A stretch of 29,502 nt of DNA, from contig CAZAZV010000009.1 of assembly GCA_964489845.1 (NCBI GenBank), forward strand, positions 1 through 29,502, in the 5' to 3' direction. Source of the stretch: GWA1-54-12 sp964489845 (lineage in GTDB: Bacteria > Patescibacteriota > Minisyncoccia > UBA6257 > GWB1-50-10). Positions 6,789 to 16,537 of the stretch are shown here, piece after piece. The translations under genes were made by a program, and so were the position numbers. The stretch's first letter is position 1. Each line of letters begins with the position of its first letter. The notes beneath the pieces are model-generated. The model did not search any database, had not been told where the DNA came from, and saw only the letters and a program-made list of their open reading frames with translations.

Positions 6789-7211
6789 TTACCGCTTCCT
6801 CCATTGCTGCGGACGACGCGCGCCGCGAAGACCCGGTTTCTTGCGCTCCTTCATCCGCGGGTCGCGCGTCAAAAATCCGTACGGTTTCAGTGTTTTTCGC
6901 CACTCGCTGTTGTGCGCGATGAGCGCCCGCGAGATGCCGTGCCGCACCGCTTCCGCCTGCGCATTCAATCCCCCACCCATCACGCGCGCCGAGAACGCAA
7001 ATGACGTGTTCAATTTTTCGAACGGCTCCAACGCGGTTTTCCGCTGCTTCTCGAGCGGAAAGTATTCCTCCAATTTCTTGCCGTTCACCTCCGCTCTTTT
7101 CTGCCTCGCTTCCGCATAGATGCGGACGCGCGCGGTTGCCGTTTTCCGGCGGCCGGTCGCTTCGATATAAGAGGCGCTGTCGGTTGTTGGTTTTTGGTTT
7201 TTAGACGGCAT
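6789..7211 (-). CDS. rpsI: 30S ribosomal protein uS9
   Basis: 140 residues. Family signatures: ATGRRKTATARVRIY near residue 18, NGKKLEEYF, GGGLNAQAEAVRHGISRAL in the middle, and the basic tail KKPGLRGARRPQQWRKR whose last arginine reaches the decoding-site tRNA. It has a polar N-terminal extension of about 15 residues. uS9 usually follows uL13 (rplM); here it follows bS6 instead. The region before the ATG (CTTGAATTTGAAAC) has no Shine-Dalgarno and resembles the leader of the gene at 17282. Last gene of its run, followed by a strong terminator. Confidence 0.95.
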   Translation of the reverse strand: MPSKNQKPTTDSASYIEATGRRKTATARVRIYAEARQKRAEVNGKKLEEYFPLEKQRKTALEPFEKLNTSFAFSARVMGGGLNAQAEAVRHGISRALIAHNSEWRKTLKPYGFLTRDPRMKERKKPGLRGARRPQQWRKR

Positions 7212-7247
7212 GTTTCAAATTCAAGGCGTAAAACGAGAGATGCAAAT

Positions 7248-7649
7248 CTATTCGCTGATTTCTTCAATCTTCTTCTGGAGCGCTTCGTTTGTCAGCGGTT
7301 CCGGTTCCGTGCGCTTGCGCGCCGGCGCACCGTTCTTGAAGTCGGTTCTCGGCACCCTCGTGCTCGGTGCGGTTTTCCCTTCCTTGCCCACGATGAGCAG
7401 GTACCGCAAGCAGTTCTCGTCGAATTTCAACCCCTCTTGTACACCTTTCAGGGCATCAGGAGCAAGCAGAAACGTATACACCCCCATAAAAGCGGTCTTC
7501 TCTTTCCGCACCGGATATGCCAGCTCGAGTTTCGCCAGTTCCTTTTTCGCAAACGAGTCGGCTCCCGCTTTTTGCACCAGCGCCTCGACGGACGAGTCGT
7601 TCTCGCTCTTCAGGAGGACCGTCAGGTCGTATAATTTTTTATTCGACAT
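7248..7649 (-). CDS. rpsF: 30S ribosomal protein bS6
   Basis: 133 residues from ATG at 7649 (MSNKKLYDLTVLL). The beta-strand opening YDLTVLL, the middle KLELAYPVRKEKTAFMGVYTF and the FDENCLRYLLIV strand fit bS6. A charged tail rich in Pro, Arg, Lys and Glu extends past the core. The frame stays open upstream to an ATG at 7763, inside rpoC, and that extension is partly encoded by a palindromic repeat (7663-7698). I prefer 7649 because it matches the family start, but note that the repeat is in frame. bS6 normally neighbours ssb and rpsR; here it sits between rpoC and rpsI. Confidence 0.9.
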   Translation of the reverse strand: MSNKKLYDLTVLLKSENDSSVEALVQKAGADSFAKKELAKLELAYPVRKEKTAFMGVYTFLLAPDALKGVQEGLKFDENCLRYLLIVGKEGKTAPSTRVPRTDFKNGAPARKRTEPEPLTNEALQKKIEEISE

Positions 7650-7662
7650 CTTTGTGAATTTT

Positions 7663-7698
7663 GGAAGTCCCATCTCCTCACGGAAGAGAGAGACTTCC
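7663..7698. repeat. Palindromic repeat between rpoC and rpsF
   Basis: Ends GGAAGTC and GACTTCC are inverted copies. The inner segment CCTCACGGAAG is shared with the unit at 2038-2086, and the frame continuing into rpsF would encode LFREEMGLPKF, close to FREENVFGEIGLPNF in the fibre gene. It is a shortened copy of the same element. It lies 13 nt before the rpsF ATG. Confidence 0.75.
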
Positions 7699-7704
7699 TT
7701 TGTA

Positions 7705-10700
7705 TCATCCTTCCACGGTTTGCGCAACTTTTTCCGTTTCTTTCTTCCCTTCGTCGTCTCCATCGTCGGATGAACGTTTCGGGAGCTCCGCCTCGGGAAT
7801 CCCCCGCAACCCCGTCCCCGCCGGCACGAGCTTCCCGATAATGACGTTCTCCTTCAATCCGGAAAGCTTGTCCACCTTACCCTCTATCGCCGCGTTCACC
7901 AGTACCCGGCCGGTTTCTTGGAACGATGCCGCCGAGAGGAAGCTCTCCGTCGTGAGCGCGACCTTCGTGATGCCCATGATTTTCTGGCTCGCTTTCGCCG
8001 GCTCTTCCCCCCGCTTCCTGATATCCCGGTTCGCCCGCTCCAACTTGGAGCGATCCACCAGTTCTCCCGCGATGAAACCGGTGTCGCCGCCGTCTTTCAC
8101 CACGACGCGCGAGAACATTTTGCGCGCGATGATTTCTATGTGCTTATCGTTAATCGGGGAGCCCTCGGGGACGTAAATCTTCTGCACCTCGTTCACGATG
8201 TACCGTTTCGCCGCCTCTATCCCTCTGTATTTCAGCACCTCTCTGAGGTCAGTGTTTCCTTCGCACAACACATCACCCTTTTTCACACCGTCTCCTTTCT
8301 TCACGAAGAGGCGCACCTTGCGGGGAACGAGATATTCATCAACCGTTTTCACGCCTTCGCGCGCGATGCTTACGACGCGGTACAATTCCCGCTCTTCTAT
8401 GTCAGCCACCACACCGTCGTTCTTCACGAGCGCCGCCTTGCCTTTCGGCGCGCGCGCTTCGAAGATTTCTTCAACGCGCGGAAGTCCGTGCGTAATGTCG
8501 ACTCCCGCCACGCCACCGATGTGGAAGGTACGGAGCGTGAGCTGCGTTCCCGGCTCACCGATCGACTGCGCCGCAACGACACCGACCGCCTCTCCTTTTT
8601 CCACCAATCTGCCCGTCGCGAGGTCGAGTCCATAACATTTTGCGCACAAACCGCGCTCTGCCCGGCAAGTAATCGGCGAACGCACCTTCACCGCCGCGAG
8701 GTCGGATTCCTCGATTTGTTTCGCCGCCTCCCGACTGATGCACTCCCCCGCCTTCACGATTACTTTCCCTTTCACCTTGATGTCCTCCAAACTGGTGCGC
8801 GAATACAAGCGCTCTCCGAAGTCGTAGCCGTACTCGTCGCCGTCGGCGCGGACGATTTCGATTCCCTTCCGCGTCCTGCAGTCGTCTTCGTGCACGAGTA
8901 CGTCCTGCGCCACATCCACCAGACGGCGGGTCAAATACCCCGCGGAAGCGGTTTTCAGAGCCGTGTCGGTGAGTCCTTTGCGCGCACCGTGCGTCGAGAT
9001 GAAGTATTCCAGAATGCGAAGTCCTTCGCGGTACGAACTTTTCACCGGGAGTTCGATAATTTCGTTCTTCGGATTCACCAAAAGCCCCCGCATGCCGACG
9101 ATTTGGTTCAACTGCGACCAGCTTCCTCTCGCTTTCGAGTCGATGATGCGATACACCGGGTTCTTCGGATTTTCCTTCAGGCGTTCCGGCGCCCGTTTCC
9201 CGAGCTCTTCGAGGATGCCGGTCCATGTTTCCACCACGCGGTCGAAGCGTTCTTCGTCGGTCAAAAGCCCCTCTTCAAACTCTTCTTCAATCTCCGCGAC
9301 CTGTGCGTCACCTTTCTTCAGCAATTCTTCCTTTGCCGGCGGCGTGACGGCGTCGGTAATCGCGAACGACGTCGCCGAGAGCGTGGAGTACCGGAAGCCG
9401 AGGTTCTTCAACAGGTCCAGGTATTCCGCCGTTCCTTCGACTCCCAATGCTTCGATGATGGTTGCGATAACTTTTGAAAGGCCGTTCTTGTTCAGCTGCT
9501 TGTTCACGAACGGCATCCCCGGCGGCAACACCTTGTTCACCATGATGCGGCCGCACGTCGTTTCTATAAGTTCGCCGCCGATTCTCACTTTGACGATTTC
9601 CTGCAAGCCGATGGTACCATGCTCGTACGCCAGGAGCGCTTCCTGCATGCTCGACATACGTTTCATTTTTTCCCCTGCCGGATGAGCTCCTTCGCTCGTG
9701 AGATAGTAGATGCCGAGCACAATGTCCTGCGACGGCGAGACGATGGGGTCGCCGTTTGCCGGTTTCAGAAGATTCGTCGCCGCATTCAGGAGCGTTCTCG
9801 ATTCGTACTGCGCTTCGGCGGTCAGCGGCAGGTGCACTGCCATTTGGTCACCGTCGAAGTCGGCATTGAACGCCGTACAGACGAGCGGGTGAATCCGTAT
9901 CGCAAGGTCTTCGGAGAGAAGCGGCGTGAATGCCTGAATACTCAAGCGGTGCAGCGACGGCGCGCGGTTCAAGAGCACTTTCTTGTCCTTAATCGCTTCC
10001 TCGAGCGCCGCCCATACCTCGGGACTCCCCTGTTCGATGAGCCGGTTTGCCTGTTTGATGTTAAAGACGATTCCCCGTTTGATGAGTTCGTGAATGACGA
10101 ACGGCCGCGCCATTTCGAGCGCCAATTTTTTCGGGAGCGCACACTCGTGCATCTTGAGCTCCGGTCCCACCACGATGACCGAGCGCGCCGAATAGTCCAC
10201 GCGCTTGCCGAGCAAGTTTCTCCGGAACCGCCCTTGCTTTCCTTTCAGCATGTCGGAGAGCGACTTCAGCGGGCGCTTCCGCGAGCCCGTCACCTGCGTT
10301 CCCGGGTGCTTCGAGTTGTCTATCAGCGCGTCAACCGCTTCCTGGAGCATCCGTTTCTCGTTCACGATAATCACCTCCGGCGAGTTGAGTTCGATGAGCC
10401 GCTTCAACCGGTTGTTGCGGTTAATGACCCGCCGATACAGGTCGTTCAGGTCCGCGGTCGCGTACCGTCCGCCGTCGAGCGCCACCATCGGACGAAGTTC
10501 CGGCGGCAGGACCGGCACGACGGTCATCACCATCCATTCCGGGCGGACACCCGACTTCAGCATTGACTTCGCCATGCGGAGCCGCCGTAAGAGCTTCTTC
10601 CTGCGTCCCGCGTCGGTTGTTTCCTCGAGTTCCTTGCTTACCTTGTTCGTGAGCGTCCGCAAATCGACGGCTTCCAGGAGTTTACGCACCGCTTCCGCTC

Positions 10701-11322
10701 CCCGCCCCGCCTCGAACACCTCGCCGAATTTCTGCGAGAAGCGGTAGTAGCTCGCTTGCGACAAGAGCATCCCCGGCTTCAGGTTCTTCAAAATCAGCGA
10801 ACTTTCTTCCCGTGACCTCTCGAGTTTTTCCAGATCTTTCCCCTCGTTCTTCAGCGCCTTGTACTCCTCTTCAACCGTCTGGAGAGCGCGCTTCCGCGCT
10901 TCTTCGTCAACCGAGATGACGATGTACGCGGCGTAGTACACCACCTGTTCCAGCTTCTGCACCGGCACGTCGAGCATAATGCCGATTTTCGAAGGAATGG
11001 TTCGGAGAAACCACACATTCGCGACCGGTACCGCGAGGGAAATATGTCCCATGCGCTCGCGCCGCACGCTCGAGTGCGTCACCTCGACGCCGCACCGCTC
11101 GCAGACCACGCCCTTGTACCGCACCTTCTTGTACTTGCCGCAGTAACACTCGTAGTCGCGCGTCGGTCCGAAGATGCGCTCGGAAAAGAGCCCTTCTTTT
11201 TCCGGCCGCTGCGTCCGGTAGTTCAGCGTCTCCGGCTTCGTTACTTCGCCGTACGACCACGAAAGGATGTCTTCCGGAGACGCGAGGTGTATTGAGAGGT
11301 AATCGATGTCTTTAAGATTCAT
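7705..11322 (-). CDS. rpoC: RNA polymerase subunit beta'
   Basis: 1205 residues. The N-terminal zinc site is complete (C59, C61, C74, C77). The catalytic NADFDGDQMAVH, whose three aspartates hold the active-site Mg2+, lies near residue 485. The second zinc site is formed by a Cys near 814 (DDCRTRKG) and CxxxxxxCxxC near 885-895. The bridge-helix/trigger-loop region has GEPGTQLTLRTFHIGGVA. It is shorter than E. coli beta' (1407), lacking large lineage-specific insertions. The start ATG at 11322 overlaps the rpoB end by 11 nt. The acidic tail ends SSDDGDDEGKKETEK. Confidence 0.98.
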   Translation of the reverse strand: MNLKDIDYLSIHLASPEDILSWSYGEVTKPETLNYRTQRPEKEGLFSERIFGPTRDYECYCGKYKKVRYKGVVCERCGVEVTHSSVRRERMGHISLAVPVANVWFLRTIPSKIGIMLDVPVQKLEQVVYYAAYIVISVDEEARKRALQTVEEEYKALKNEGKDLEKLERSREESSLILKNLKPGMLLSQASYYRFSQKFGEVFEAGRGAEAVRKLLEAVDLRTLTNKVSKELEETTDAGRRKKLLRRLRMAKSMLKSGVRPEWMVMTVVPVLPPELRPMVALDGGRYATADLNDLYRRVINRNNRLKRLIELNSPEVIIVNEKRMLQEAVDALIDNSKHPGTQVTGSRKRPLKSLSDMLKGKQGRFRRNLLGKRVDYSARSVIVVGPELKMHECALPKKLALEMARPFVIHELIKRGIVFNIKQANRLIEQGSPEVWAALEEAIKDKKVLLNRAPSLHRLSIQAFTPLLSEDLAIRIHPLVCTAFNADFDGDQMAVHLPLTAEAQYESRTLLNAATNLLKPANGDPIVSPSQDIVLGIYYLTSEGAHPAGEKMKRMSSMQEALLAYEHGTIGLQEIVKVRIGGELIETTCGRIMVNKVLPPGMPFVNKQLNKNGLSKVIATIIEALGVEGTAEYLDLLKNLGFRYSTLSATSFAITDAVTPPAKEELLKKGDAQVAEIEEEFEEGLLTDEERFDRVVETWTGILEELGKRAPERLKENPKNPVYRIIDSKARGSWSQLNQIVGMRGLLVNPKNEIIELPVKSSYREGLRILEYFISTHGARKGLTDTALKTASAGYLTRRLVDVAQDVLVHEDDCRTRKGIEIVRADGDEYGYDFGERLYSRTSLEDIKVKGKVIVKAGECISREAAKQIEESDLAAVKVRSPITCRAERGLCAKCYGLDLATGRLVEKGEAVGVVAAQSIGEPGTQLTLRTFHIGGVAGVDITHGLPRVEEIFEARAPKGKAALVKNDGVVADIEERELYRVVSIAREGVKTVDEYLVPRKVRLFVKKGDGVKKGDVLCEGNTDLREVLKYRGIEAAKRYIVNEVQKIYVPEGSPINDKHIEIIARKMFSRVVVKDGGDTGFIAGELVDRSKLERANRDIRKRGEEPAKASQKIMGITKVALTTESFLSAASFQETGRVLVNAAIEGKVDKLSGLKENVIIGKLVPAGTGLRGIPEAELPKRSSDDGDDEGKKETEKVAQTVEG

Positions 11323-14300
11323 GTTCTGACCCGTACGTTATATTCATCCCCAACGATTTCAACTCCGAGAGGAGTACGTTGAACGATGTCGGGATGGTTG
11401 GTTTCTTGATGGATTGTCCCCTGATGATCGCTTCGAACGCGGAGGCGCGTCCCAGCACGTCGTCCGACTTGATCGTCAGCATTTCTTGCAGGATGTGCGC
11501 CGCACCGTATCCCTCGAGCGCCCACACCTCCATTTCCCCGAACCGCTGGCCACCGAGCTGCGCCTTGCCGCCCAACGGCTGCTGGGTAATCAGGGAGTAC
11601 GGTCCGGTCGAGCGCATGTGAATCTTGTCTTCCACGAGGTGGTGGAGCTTCAGCATATAGATGTAGCCGACGGTCACCGGCTCGGCGAATTTCTCGCCGG
11701 TCATGCCGTTCCAGAGCGCCACTTTCCCGTTCTCCGGCAATCCCGCCGCCCGCAACTCGCGCGCGATGTCTTCCTCAGAAATGCCGACGAAGTTCGGAAC
11801 AATCGCCTTGTATCCCTGTTGCTCCGCCGCGAATCCCAAATGAGTTTCCAAAATCTGTCCCAAGTTCATGCGGGAAATGACGCCGAGCGGGTTCAGTATC
11901 ACGTCGACCGGCCGCCCATCCTCCAAAAACGGCATATCCTCGACCGGCTGAATGCGCGAGATGACGCCTTTGTTTCCGTGCCGTCCCGCCATCTTGTCTC
12001 CGGCTTTGATGCGCCGCAATTGCGCCACTTCCACTTGTATTTTTTTGATAATGCCCGGTTCGAGCTTATCGCCTTTCTCGCGGGAAAAAATTTTCACGCC
12101 GATGACCCGTCCCTGCTTCCCGTGCGGGAGCGTCAGAGAACTATCCTTTATATCGCGCGCTTTCTCGCCAAAAATGGCGCGCAGCAGACGCTCCTCCGGC
12201 GTGAGCTCCGACTCCCCTTTCGGGGAAATCTTTCCGACCAAAATATCGTTGTCGCGCACTTCTGCACCGATGCGGATGATTCCTTCTTCGTCAAGGTTCC
12301 GCAATTTTTCCTCCGATACGTTCGGGATGTCGGGCGTCGTCATTTCGGGGCCGAGCCGTGTGTCACGCACCGGGCATACGTACGTCTCGATGTGCACCGA
12401 ACTGAAGCGGTCCGCTTCCGCGACGCGGTTTGAGACGATGACCGCGTCTTCGAAATTCGCTCCCTGCCACGGTATGAACGCGACGAGGAGATTCTGCCCC
12501 AGTGCCAGCCGTCCTTCGTCTGTCGCCGGACCGTCCGCCAGCAAATCTCCTTTCTTCACCGTTTCGCCGAGTTCGACGCGCGGACGCTGCGAGATGCATG
12601 TCGAATCGTTGGTGCGCCGGAACGTGACGAGCGGATACTCGTCGGTTCCGTGTTCCGTCTTCACCTTAACGACCTCGCCGTCAACCGCCGTCACTTTCCC
12701 CCCCTCGCGGGCGAAGATAGCTTGCTGCGAGTCCCGCACCACCCGTTCTTCCATGCCGGTTCCGACGAGCGGCGCCTGCGGCCGTACCGGCGGCACCGCC
12801 TGGCGCTGCATGTTGGAACCCATCAAGGCGCGGTTGGCGTCGTCGTGTTCGAGGAACGGGATGAGCGCCGTCGCGACCGAGAGCATCTGCGTCGGCGAGA
12901 CATCCATGAGCGTCACCTCATTTTTCTTGCACATGCCCGCCTCTCCGTTCACCCGCGCATTCACCTCTTTGTCGCGGATCTGCATAGTTTCGTCGAGCGC
13001 AACGTCCGCCTGGACAATGCTGTGCTGCAATTCTTCAAACGCGTCGAGCCAGACAACTTCGTCCGTCACCTTGCCGTCCTCCACTTTGAAATACGGCGTG
13101 ATGAGGAATCCCAGATCGTTCAGTTCCGCATAGCTCGCGAGCGAATTCACCAATCCGATGTTTGCGCCTTCCGGCGTCTGAATGGGACAAATCCTGCCGT
13201 AGTACGAGGTGTGCACGTCGCGCACTTCGAATCCCGCGCGCTCGCGCGTGAGTCCTCCGGGACCGACCGATGAGAGGCGCCGCTTGTGCTCGAGCTCCGC
13301 CAAGGGATTCGTCTGGTCCATAAACTGCGACAACTGCGAGGTGGAGAAAAAGCTGTGCACCACCGAGGAAAGGGTCTTGTAGTTAATCAGTTTCGACGGC
13401 TGGAGTTCGTCTCTCCTCATGGTGGACATTCGGTCCTGCGCGACGCGGCGAAGTCGGGCAAATCCGACCCTCATCCGCGACTGCACCAACTCCCCCACTG
13501 CGCGGACGCGCCGGTGGCCGAGGTGGTCGATGTCGTCTTCTTCCGCGCCCGGCGCATTGTTCAACCGCATGATTTCCCGCACGACGGCGACCACGTCTTC
13601 CTGCCGCAAGAGTCCCGTGCCGCCCGTGAGCCCAAGGCGGCTGTTGAATTTATACCGTCCCACCCGATGGAGATCGTACCGGTCCGCATCCTTAAAAATC
13701 GGGTCAATCAACGCTTTTGCGTTCTCTATGCTCGCCACATCTCCGGGACGGAGCGCCCGGTAGATTTCCATATATGCCTCATCCGTGTCTTTCGCGCTGT
13801 CCCGCTTCAGCGTTTCTTCAAGGTATTTCACTTCTCCCGCGTCGACGTCTTGCACTGCCTTCCGCATGTCCTCCGCGCCTTCCATGCCGAATACCCGGAG
13901 GAGTTGCGTCACCGGCACGCGGCGCTTCCGGTCGATTTTCACGCCGATGAGACCCTGCGCCGTCGTCTCAAACTCGAGCCACGAACCGCGGTTCGGGATA
14001 ATCTTCGCACCGAACGTTTTCTCCCCGCGCTGCCTTTTCTCTCCGAAATACACGCCCGGCGACCTGATGAGCTGGGAAATGATGACGCGTTCGACGCCGT
14101 TGATGATGAAGGTCCCCTGCTCGGTCATCACCGGGAAATCTCCCAGGTATACCTCCTGCGTCGTCGACGTGCCGTCCTGCAGGAACTTGAGGCGCACCTC
14201 CGCCCAAAGCGGCGCTTCGTATGTTTGGTCTTTGCTTCTCGCCTGCTCCTCCGTATACTTCGGCTTGTCGAGATAGCAGTTCACGAAATGCAGCTCGTAC

Positions 14301-14461
14301 AAATCGCCCATGTGGTCGCGAATCGGCGATATCTCTTTCAGCAGTTCCTTGATGCCGTCTTTCCACAGCCATTCGTACGAGTCGTACTGCGTCTTCACGA
14401 GGTCGGGCATCTTGAACTGGGGGCCGTTATAGGACGAGAATACTTTCGTTTTGGTTTTCAT
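11312..14461 (-). CDS. rpoB: RNA polymerase subunit beta
   Basis: 1049 residues from ATG at 14461, which overlaps the mltG stop (ATGA). A longer upstream extension, to 14716, reads through mltG in another frame and is rejected. Motifs: VERVIISQLIRSPGVYFG near residue 125; the rifampicin pocket region SQLSQFMDQTNPLAELEHKR around 365, with the susceptible-type Asp, His and Ser positions kept; PEGANIGLVNSLA; and C-terminal KxxHLVEDKIHMRSTGPYS with GGKAQLGGQRFGEMEVWAL. Compact relative to E. coli (1342). Unusually, it directly follows the cell-wall genes rodA and mltG rather than rplJ-rplL. Confidence 0.98.
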   Translation of the reverse strand: MKTKTKVFSSYNGPQFKMPDLVKTQYDSYEWLWKDGIKELLKEISPIRDHMGDLYELHFVNCYLDKPKYTEEQARSKDQTYEAPLWAEVRLKFLQDGTSTTQEVYLGDFPVMTEQGTFIINGVERVIISQLIRSPGVYFGEKRQRGEKTFGAKIIPNRGSWLEFETTAQGLIGVKIDRKRRVPVTQLLRVFGMEGAEDMRKAVQDVDAGEVKYLEETLKRDSAKDTDEAYMEIYRALRPGDVASIENAKALIDPIFKDADRYDLHRVGRYKFNSRLGLTGGTGLLRQEDVVAVVREIMRLNNAPGAEEDDIDHLGHRRVRAVGELVQSRMRVGFARLRRVAQDRMSTMRRDELQPSKLINYKTLSSVVHSFFSTSQLSQFMDQTNPLAELEHKRRLSSVGPGGLTRERAGFEVRDVHTSYYGRICPIQTPEGANIGLVNSLASYAELNDLGFLITPYFKVEDGKVTDEVVWLDAFEELQHSIVQADVALDETMQIRDKEVNARVNGEAGMCKKNEVTLMDVSPTQMLSVATALIPFLEHDDANRALMGSNMQRQAVPPVRPQAPLVGTGMEERVVRDSQQAIFAREGGKVTAVDGEVVKVKTEHGTDEYPLVTFRRTNDSTCISQRPRVELGETVKKGDLLADGPATDEGRLALGQNLLVAFIPWQGANFEDAVIVSNRVAEADRFSSVHIETYVCPVRDTRLGPEMTTPDIPNVSEEKLRNLDEEGIIRIGAEVRDNDILVGKISPKGESELTPEERLLRAIFGEKARDIKDSSLTLPHGKQGRVIGVKIFSREKGDKLEPGIIKKIQVEVAQLRRIKAGDKMAGRHGNKGVISRIQPVEDMPFLEDGRPVDVILNPLGVISRMNLGQILETHLGFAAEQQGYKAIVPNFVGISEEDIARELRAAGLPENGKVALWNGMTGEKFAEPVTVGYIYMLKLHHLVEDKIHMRSTGPYSLITQQPLGGKAQLGGQRFGEMEVWALEGYGAAHILQEMLTIKSDDVLGRASAFEAIIRGQSIKKPTIPTSFNVLLSELKSLGMNITYGSEHES

Positions 14462-15459
14462 AGATATTTTGCTCGGTTTGCGTTGTGTTCCTCCAAAGTC
14501 CTCGCGTATATGATTTGCCCCGTCCCCTTCGCCGAGAGATAGTACCAGTATGGTGTCGTTTCGGGATTCAAGGCCGCTTGCAGCGCGCCGAGCCCCGGAT
14601 TCGCAATCGGCGACGGCGTCAATCCGGTGACTTGATACGTGTTGAAGGGCGACGAGAGCGCCGTATCGCTCTTCGATACCGCCGCCGTCTTGCAGTCGAG
14701 GAACGCTCCGCCGCACTTCACGAAGCTCACCGTCGCGTCAACCTGCAGCGGCATACCGGCCCTGAGACGTTTCACGATAATACCCGCCACCTTGCGCTGA
14801 TCCTCGGCGCCCGGCACCTCCCGCTCTACAAAGGAAGCGATGATGAGTTTCGCGTACCACTGGGGGTCGTTCTCAAGAAGCGGCCACGCCTTTTTCTCGA
14901 AATTGTCGAGGAGTGTCTCCACGACCCGCTTCGCGTCCGTCCCGCGCTCGAAGCGATAGGTATCCGGAAATAAAAATCCTTCCAGGGAAGGAAGTGTATC
15001 AAGGAATGGATATGCGCCTGCGAAGTCGGCAGGCGTGAGCGCCGCAATCGTGCCCGTTGCCGTCACGCCGGCGTTCGCGAAAAGCATATCGATGTCTCTC
15101 ACCGTCACACCCTCCGGGATGGTAACGGTCACGTCGTCAGCGCCCCCCTTCGAGAGGAGCGCGACGATTTCCGGAACGCTGTAGGTCGGACTCAGCGCGT
15201 AGGTGCCTGGTTTTAATGTGTGAGCTCGTCCCATAAGTACCGCATACAGTTTAAAAACGGAAACCGAACGTATGAGAGCGTCTTGGGAAAGATTCGCGCT
15301 GATTTCCCTGAAGCTCTCGCCTTTTTCCACATTAAAGCTCGTGAGTCCACCTCCGCCGTCGGCCGAGGCGACCGGTTGTATGCCGTAAAAAAAATATCCT
15401 AATCCCAGAAGGAACACGAAAACGCCCGCTAGCCACATGAGAAAACGCAAACGTATCAT
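14458..15459 (-). CDS. mltG: Endolytic murein transglycosylase MltG
   Basis: 333 residues from ATG at 15459, 7 nt after the rodA stop; a TTG at 15495 would extend it by 12 residues but lies inside rodA. One N-terminal membrane span (residues 5-26), then a LysM-like and YceG catalytic domain. LEGFLFPDTYRF (159-170) and IIASFVEREVPGAE (207-219) match the family, with E212 at the catalytic Glu position. RLRAGMPLQVDATV follows. It cuts nascent glycan strands at the outer face of the inner membrane, which fits its place beside rodA. Its stop overlaps the rpoB start by 4 nt. Confidence 0.95.
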   Translation of the reverse strand: MIRLRFLMWLAGVFVFLLGLGYFFYGIQPVASADGGGGLTSFNVEKGESFREISANLSQDALIRSVSVFKLYAVLMGRAHTLKPGTYALSPTYSVPEIVALLSKGGADDVTVTIPEGVTVRDIDMLFANAGVTATGTIAALTPADFAGAYPFLDTLPSLEGFLFPDTYRFERGTDAKRVVETLLDNFEKKAWPLLENDPQWYAKLIIASFVEREVPGAEDQRKVAGIIVKRLRAGMPLQVDATVSFVKCGGAFLDCKTAAVSKSDTALSSPFNTYQVTGLTPSPIANPGLGALQAALNPETTPYWYYLSAKGTGQIIYARTLEEHNANRAKYL

Positions 15460-15466
15460 TCCTCGT

Positions 15467-16537
15467 TTATATAGAGGTTGTCCGAATACGCTCAATCATA
15501 CTCATGAGTGCTGCGGCTGTCAAGAGGTTCGAACCCCCGTAACTCATGAACGGCAGGCTGATGCCGACTACGGGAAGGAACCCCGTTTCCGAGCCGATGT
15601 TGACGAGGAAATGAATGAGTAGGAACAATCCGCTCCCGAGACACACGAATTTCAGGTCGTTGCGCATCGCATTCACCCCGACTTGCACGATGCGCAGAAG
15701 CATAATCCCGTACGTTACGACGAAGAGCAGTCCTCCGACAAGTCCCCACTCCTCCATAAAACTTGCGAGGATGAAGTCGGTATGCGGTTCCGGCAGGAAG
15801 CCGAGTTGCGTCTGCGTTCCTCCCTCGAATCCCTTCCCCAGAAGCCCCGCCGAGCCAATGGCGATTTTCGACTGCGTGACGTTGTAGTTAATACCGAGCG
15901 CATCGCGCTCCGGGAATAGAAATCCCGTTATCCGTTGCCGCTGATAGTCGTGCAGCACGAAGAACCACATCAAACTGGCGACGACAACTGCGATGAGCAA
16001 CCCGATGAGCAGCCGCTTTTTGTTTACGCCCGAGACGAGCAGAAAACCCGTCCAAATGCCGAGGAGTACCAGTGCGGAACCGAGGTCCGACTGCAGCATG
16101 ATGACAGCGACGGGAACGAGTGTGTAGAGAAACGAGATAAGAATGTTTTTCCCGCGCCACGCCGCGAGGTGCCGCCGCGAGAAGAAGCTGGCGAGTACCA
16201 CGATGAGCGCGAGTTTCATAACCTCCGACGGCTCGAAGCGCAACCCGCCGAATACAATCCAGCTGTGCGTCCCCCTCACCTCGCTCCGCAAGAGAAACGG
16301 AACGAAGAGCAGCGCCATGCCGCCGCCGTACAGCGCGACCCGCAGCCATTTCTGCGTCAGGAGCCAATTCCACGGGATGAACGCTCCTGCAAGCACGAGC
16401 GCGAGAGACGGCGCAATCCATATGAACTGTTTCCAGAAATAGGTCTGATTCAGCGAAAAAAGCGTCAGGAGCCCCATGCCGCAGAGCACGAGGATGCTTC
16501 CGAAAAGCAGCCAGTCGAATCTACGGAACGTCGACAT
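15467..16537 (-). CDS. rodA: Peptidoglycan glycosyltransferase RodA (SEDS family)
   Basis: 356 residues with about ten hydrophobic helices. SEDS signatures: GTHSWIVFGGLRFEPSEVMKLALI near residue 90, LQSDLGSALVL near 150 carrying the functionally essential Asp, YQRQRITGFLFPERD near 200, QSKIAIGSAGLLGKGF and LPEPHTDFI. These favour RodA over FtsW, and the mreB gene in the window supports that. It polymerises lipid II during elongation. It overlaps the preceding gene by 17 nt and is followed closely by mltG. Confidence 0.95.
   Translation of the reverse strand: MSTFRRFDWLLFGSILVLCGMGLLTLFSLNQTYFWKQFIWIAPSLALVLAGAFIPWNWLLTQKWLRVALYGGGMALLFVPFLLRSEVRGTHSWIVFGGLRFEPSEVMKLALIVVLASFFSRRHLAAWRGKNILISFLYTLVPVAVIMLQSDLGSALVLLGIWTGFLLVSGVNKKRLLIGLLIAVVVASLMWFFVLHDYQRQRITGFLFPERDALGINYNVTQSKIAIGSAGLLGKGFEGGTQTQLGFLPEPHTDFILASFMEEWGLVGGLLFVVTYGIMLLRIVQVGVNAMRNDLKFVCLGSGLFLLIHFLVNIGSETGFLPVVGISLPFMSYGGSNLLTAAALMSMIERIRTTSI

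Noticed and set aside
7248..7763. Longer rpsF beginning inside rpoC
   Set aside because: Not adopted as the main call because bS6 starts at MSNKKLYDL, but kept as a possibility since the palindromic element is in frame.
7918..9477. Long plus-strand ORF (519 codons) opposite rpoC
   Set aside because: It is the complement of a strongly conserved rpoC region, has an Arg/His-rich, unnatural composition and no start signals.
13286..14542. Long plus-strand ORF (418 codons) opposite rpoB, and similar shadows at 11414-13273, 9619-10566, 19484-20638 and 24333-25304
   Set aside because: All are antisense shadows of real genes in a GC-rich coding region; none shows domains or ribosome-binding signals.
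11312..14716. Longer rpoB beginning at 14716
   Set aside because: The extra 85 residues are an out-of-frame reading of mltG and do not resemble beta; the family start is at 14461.
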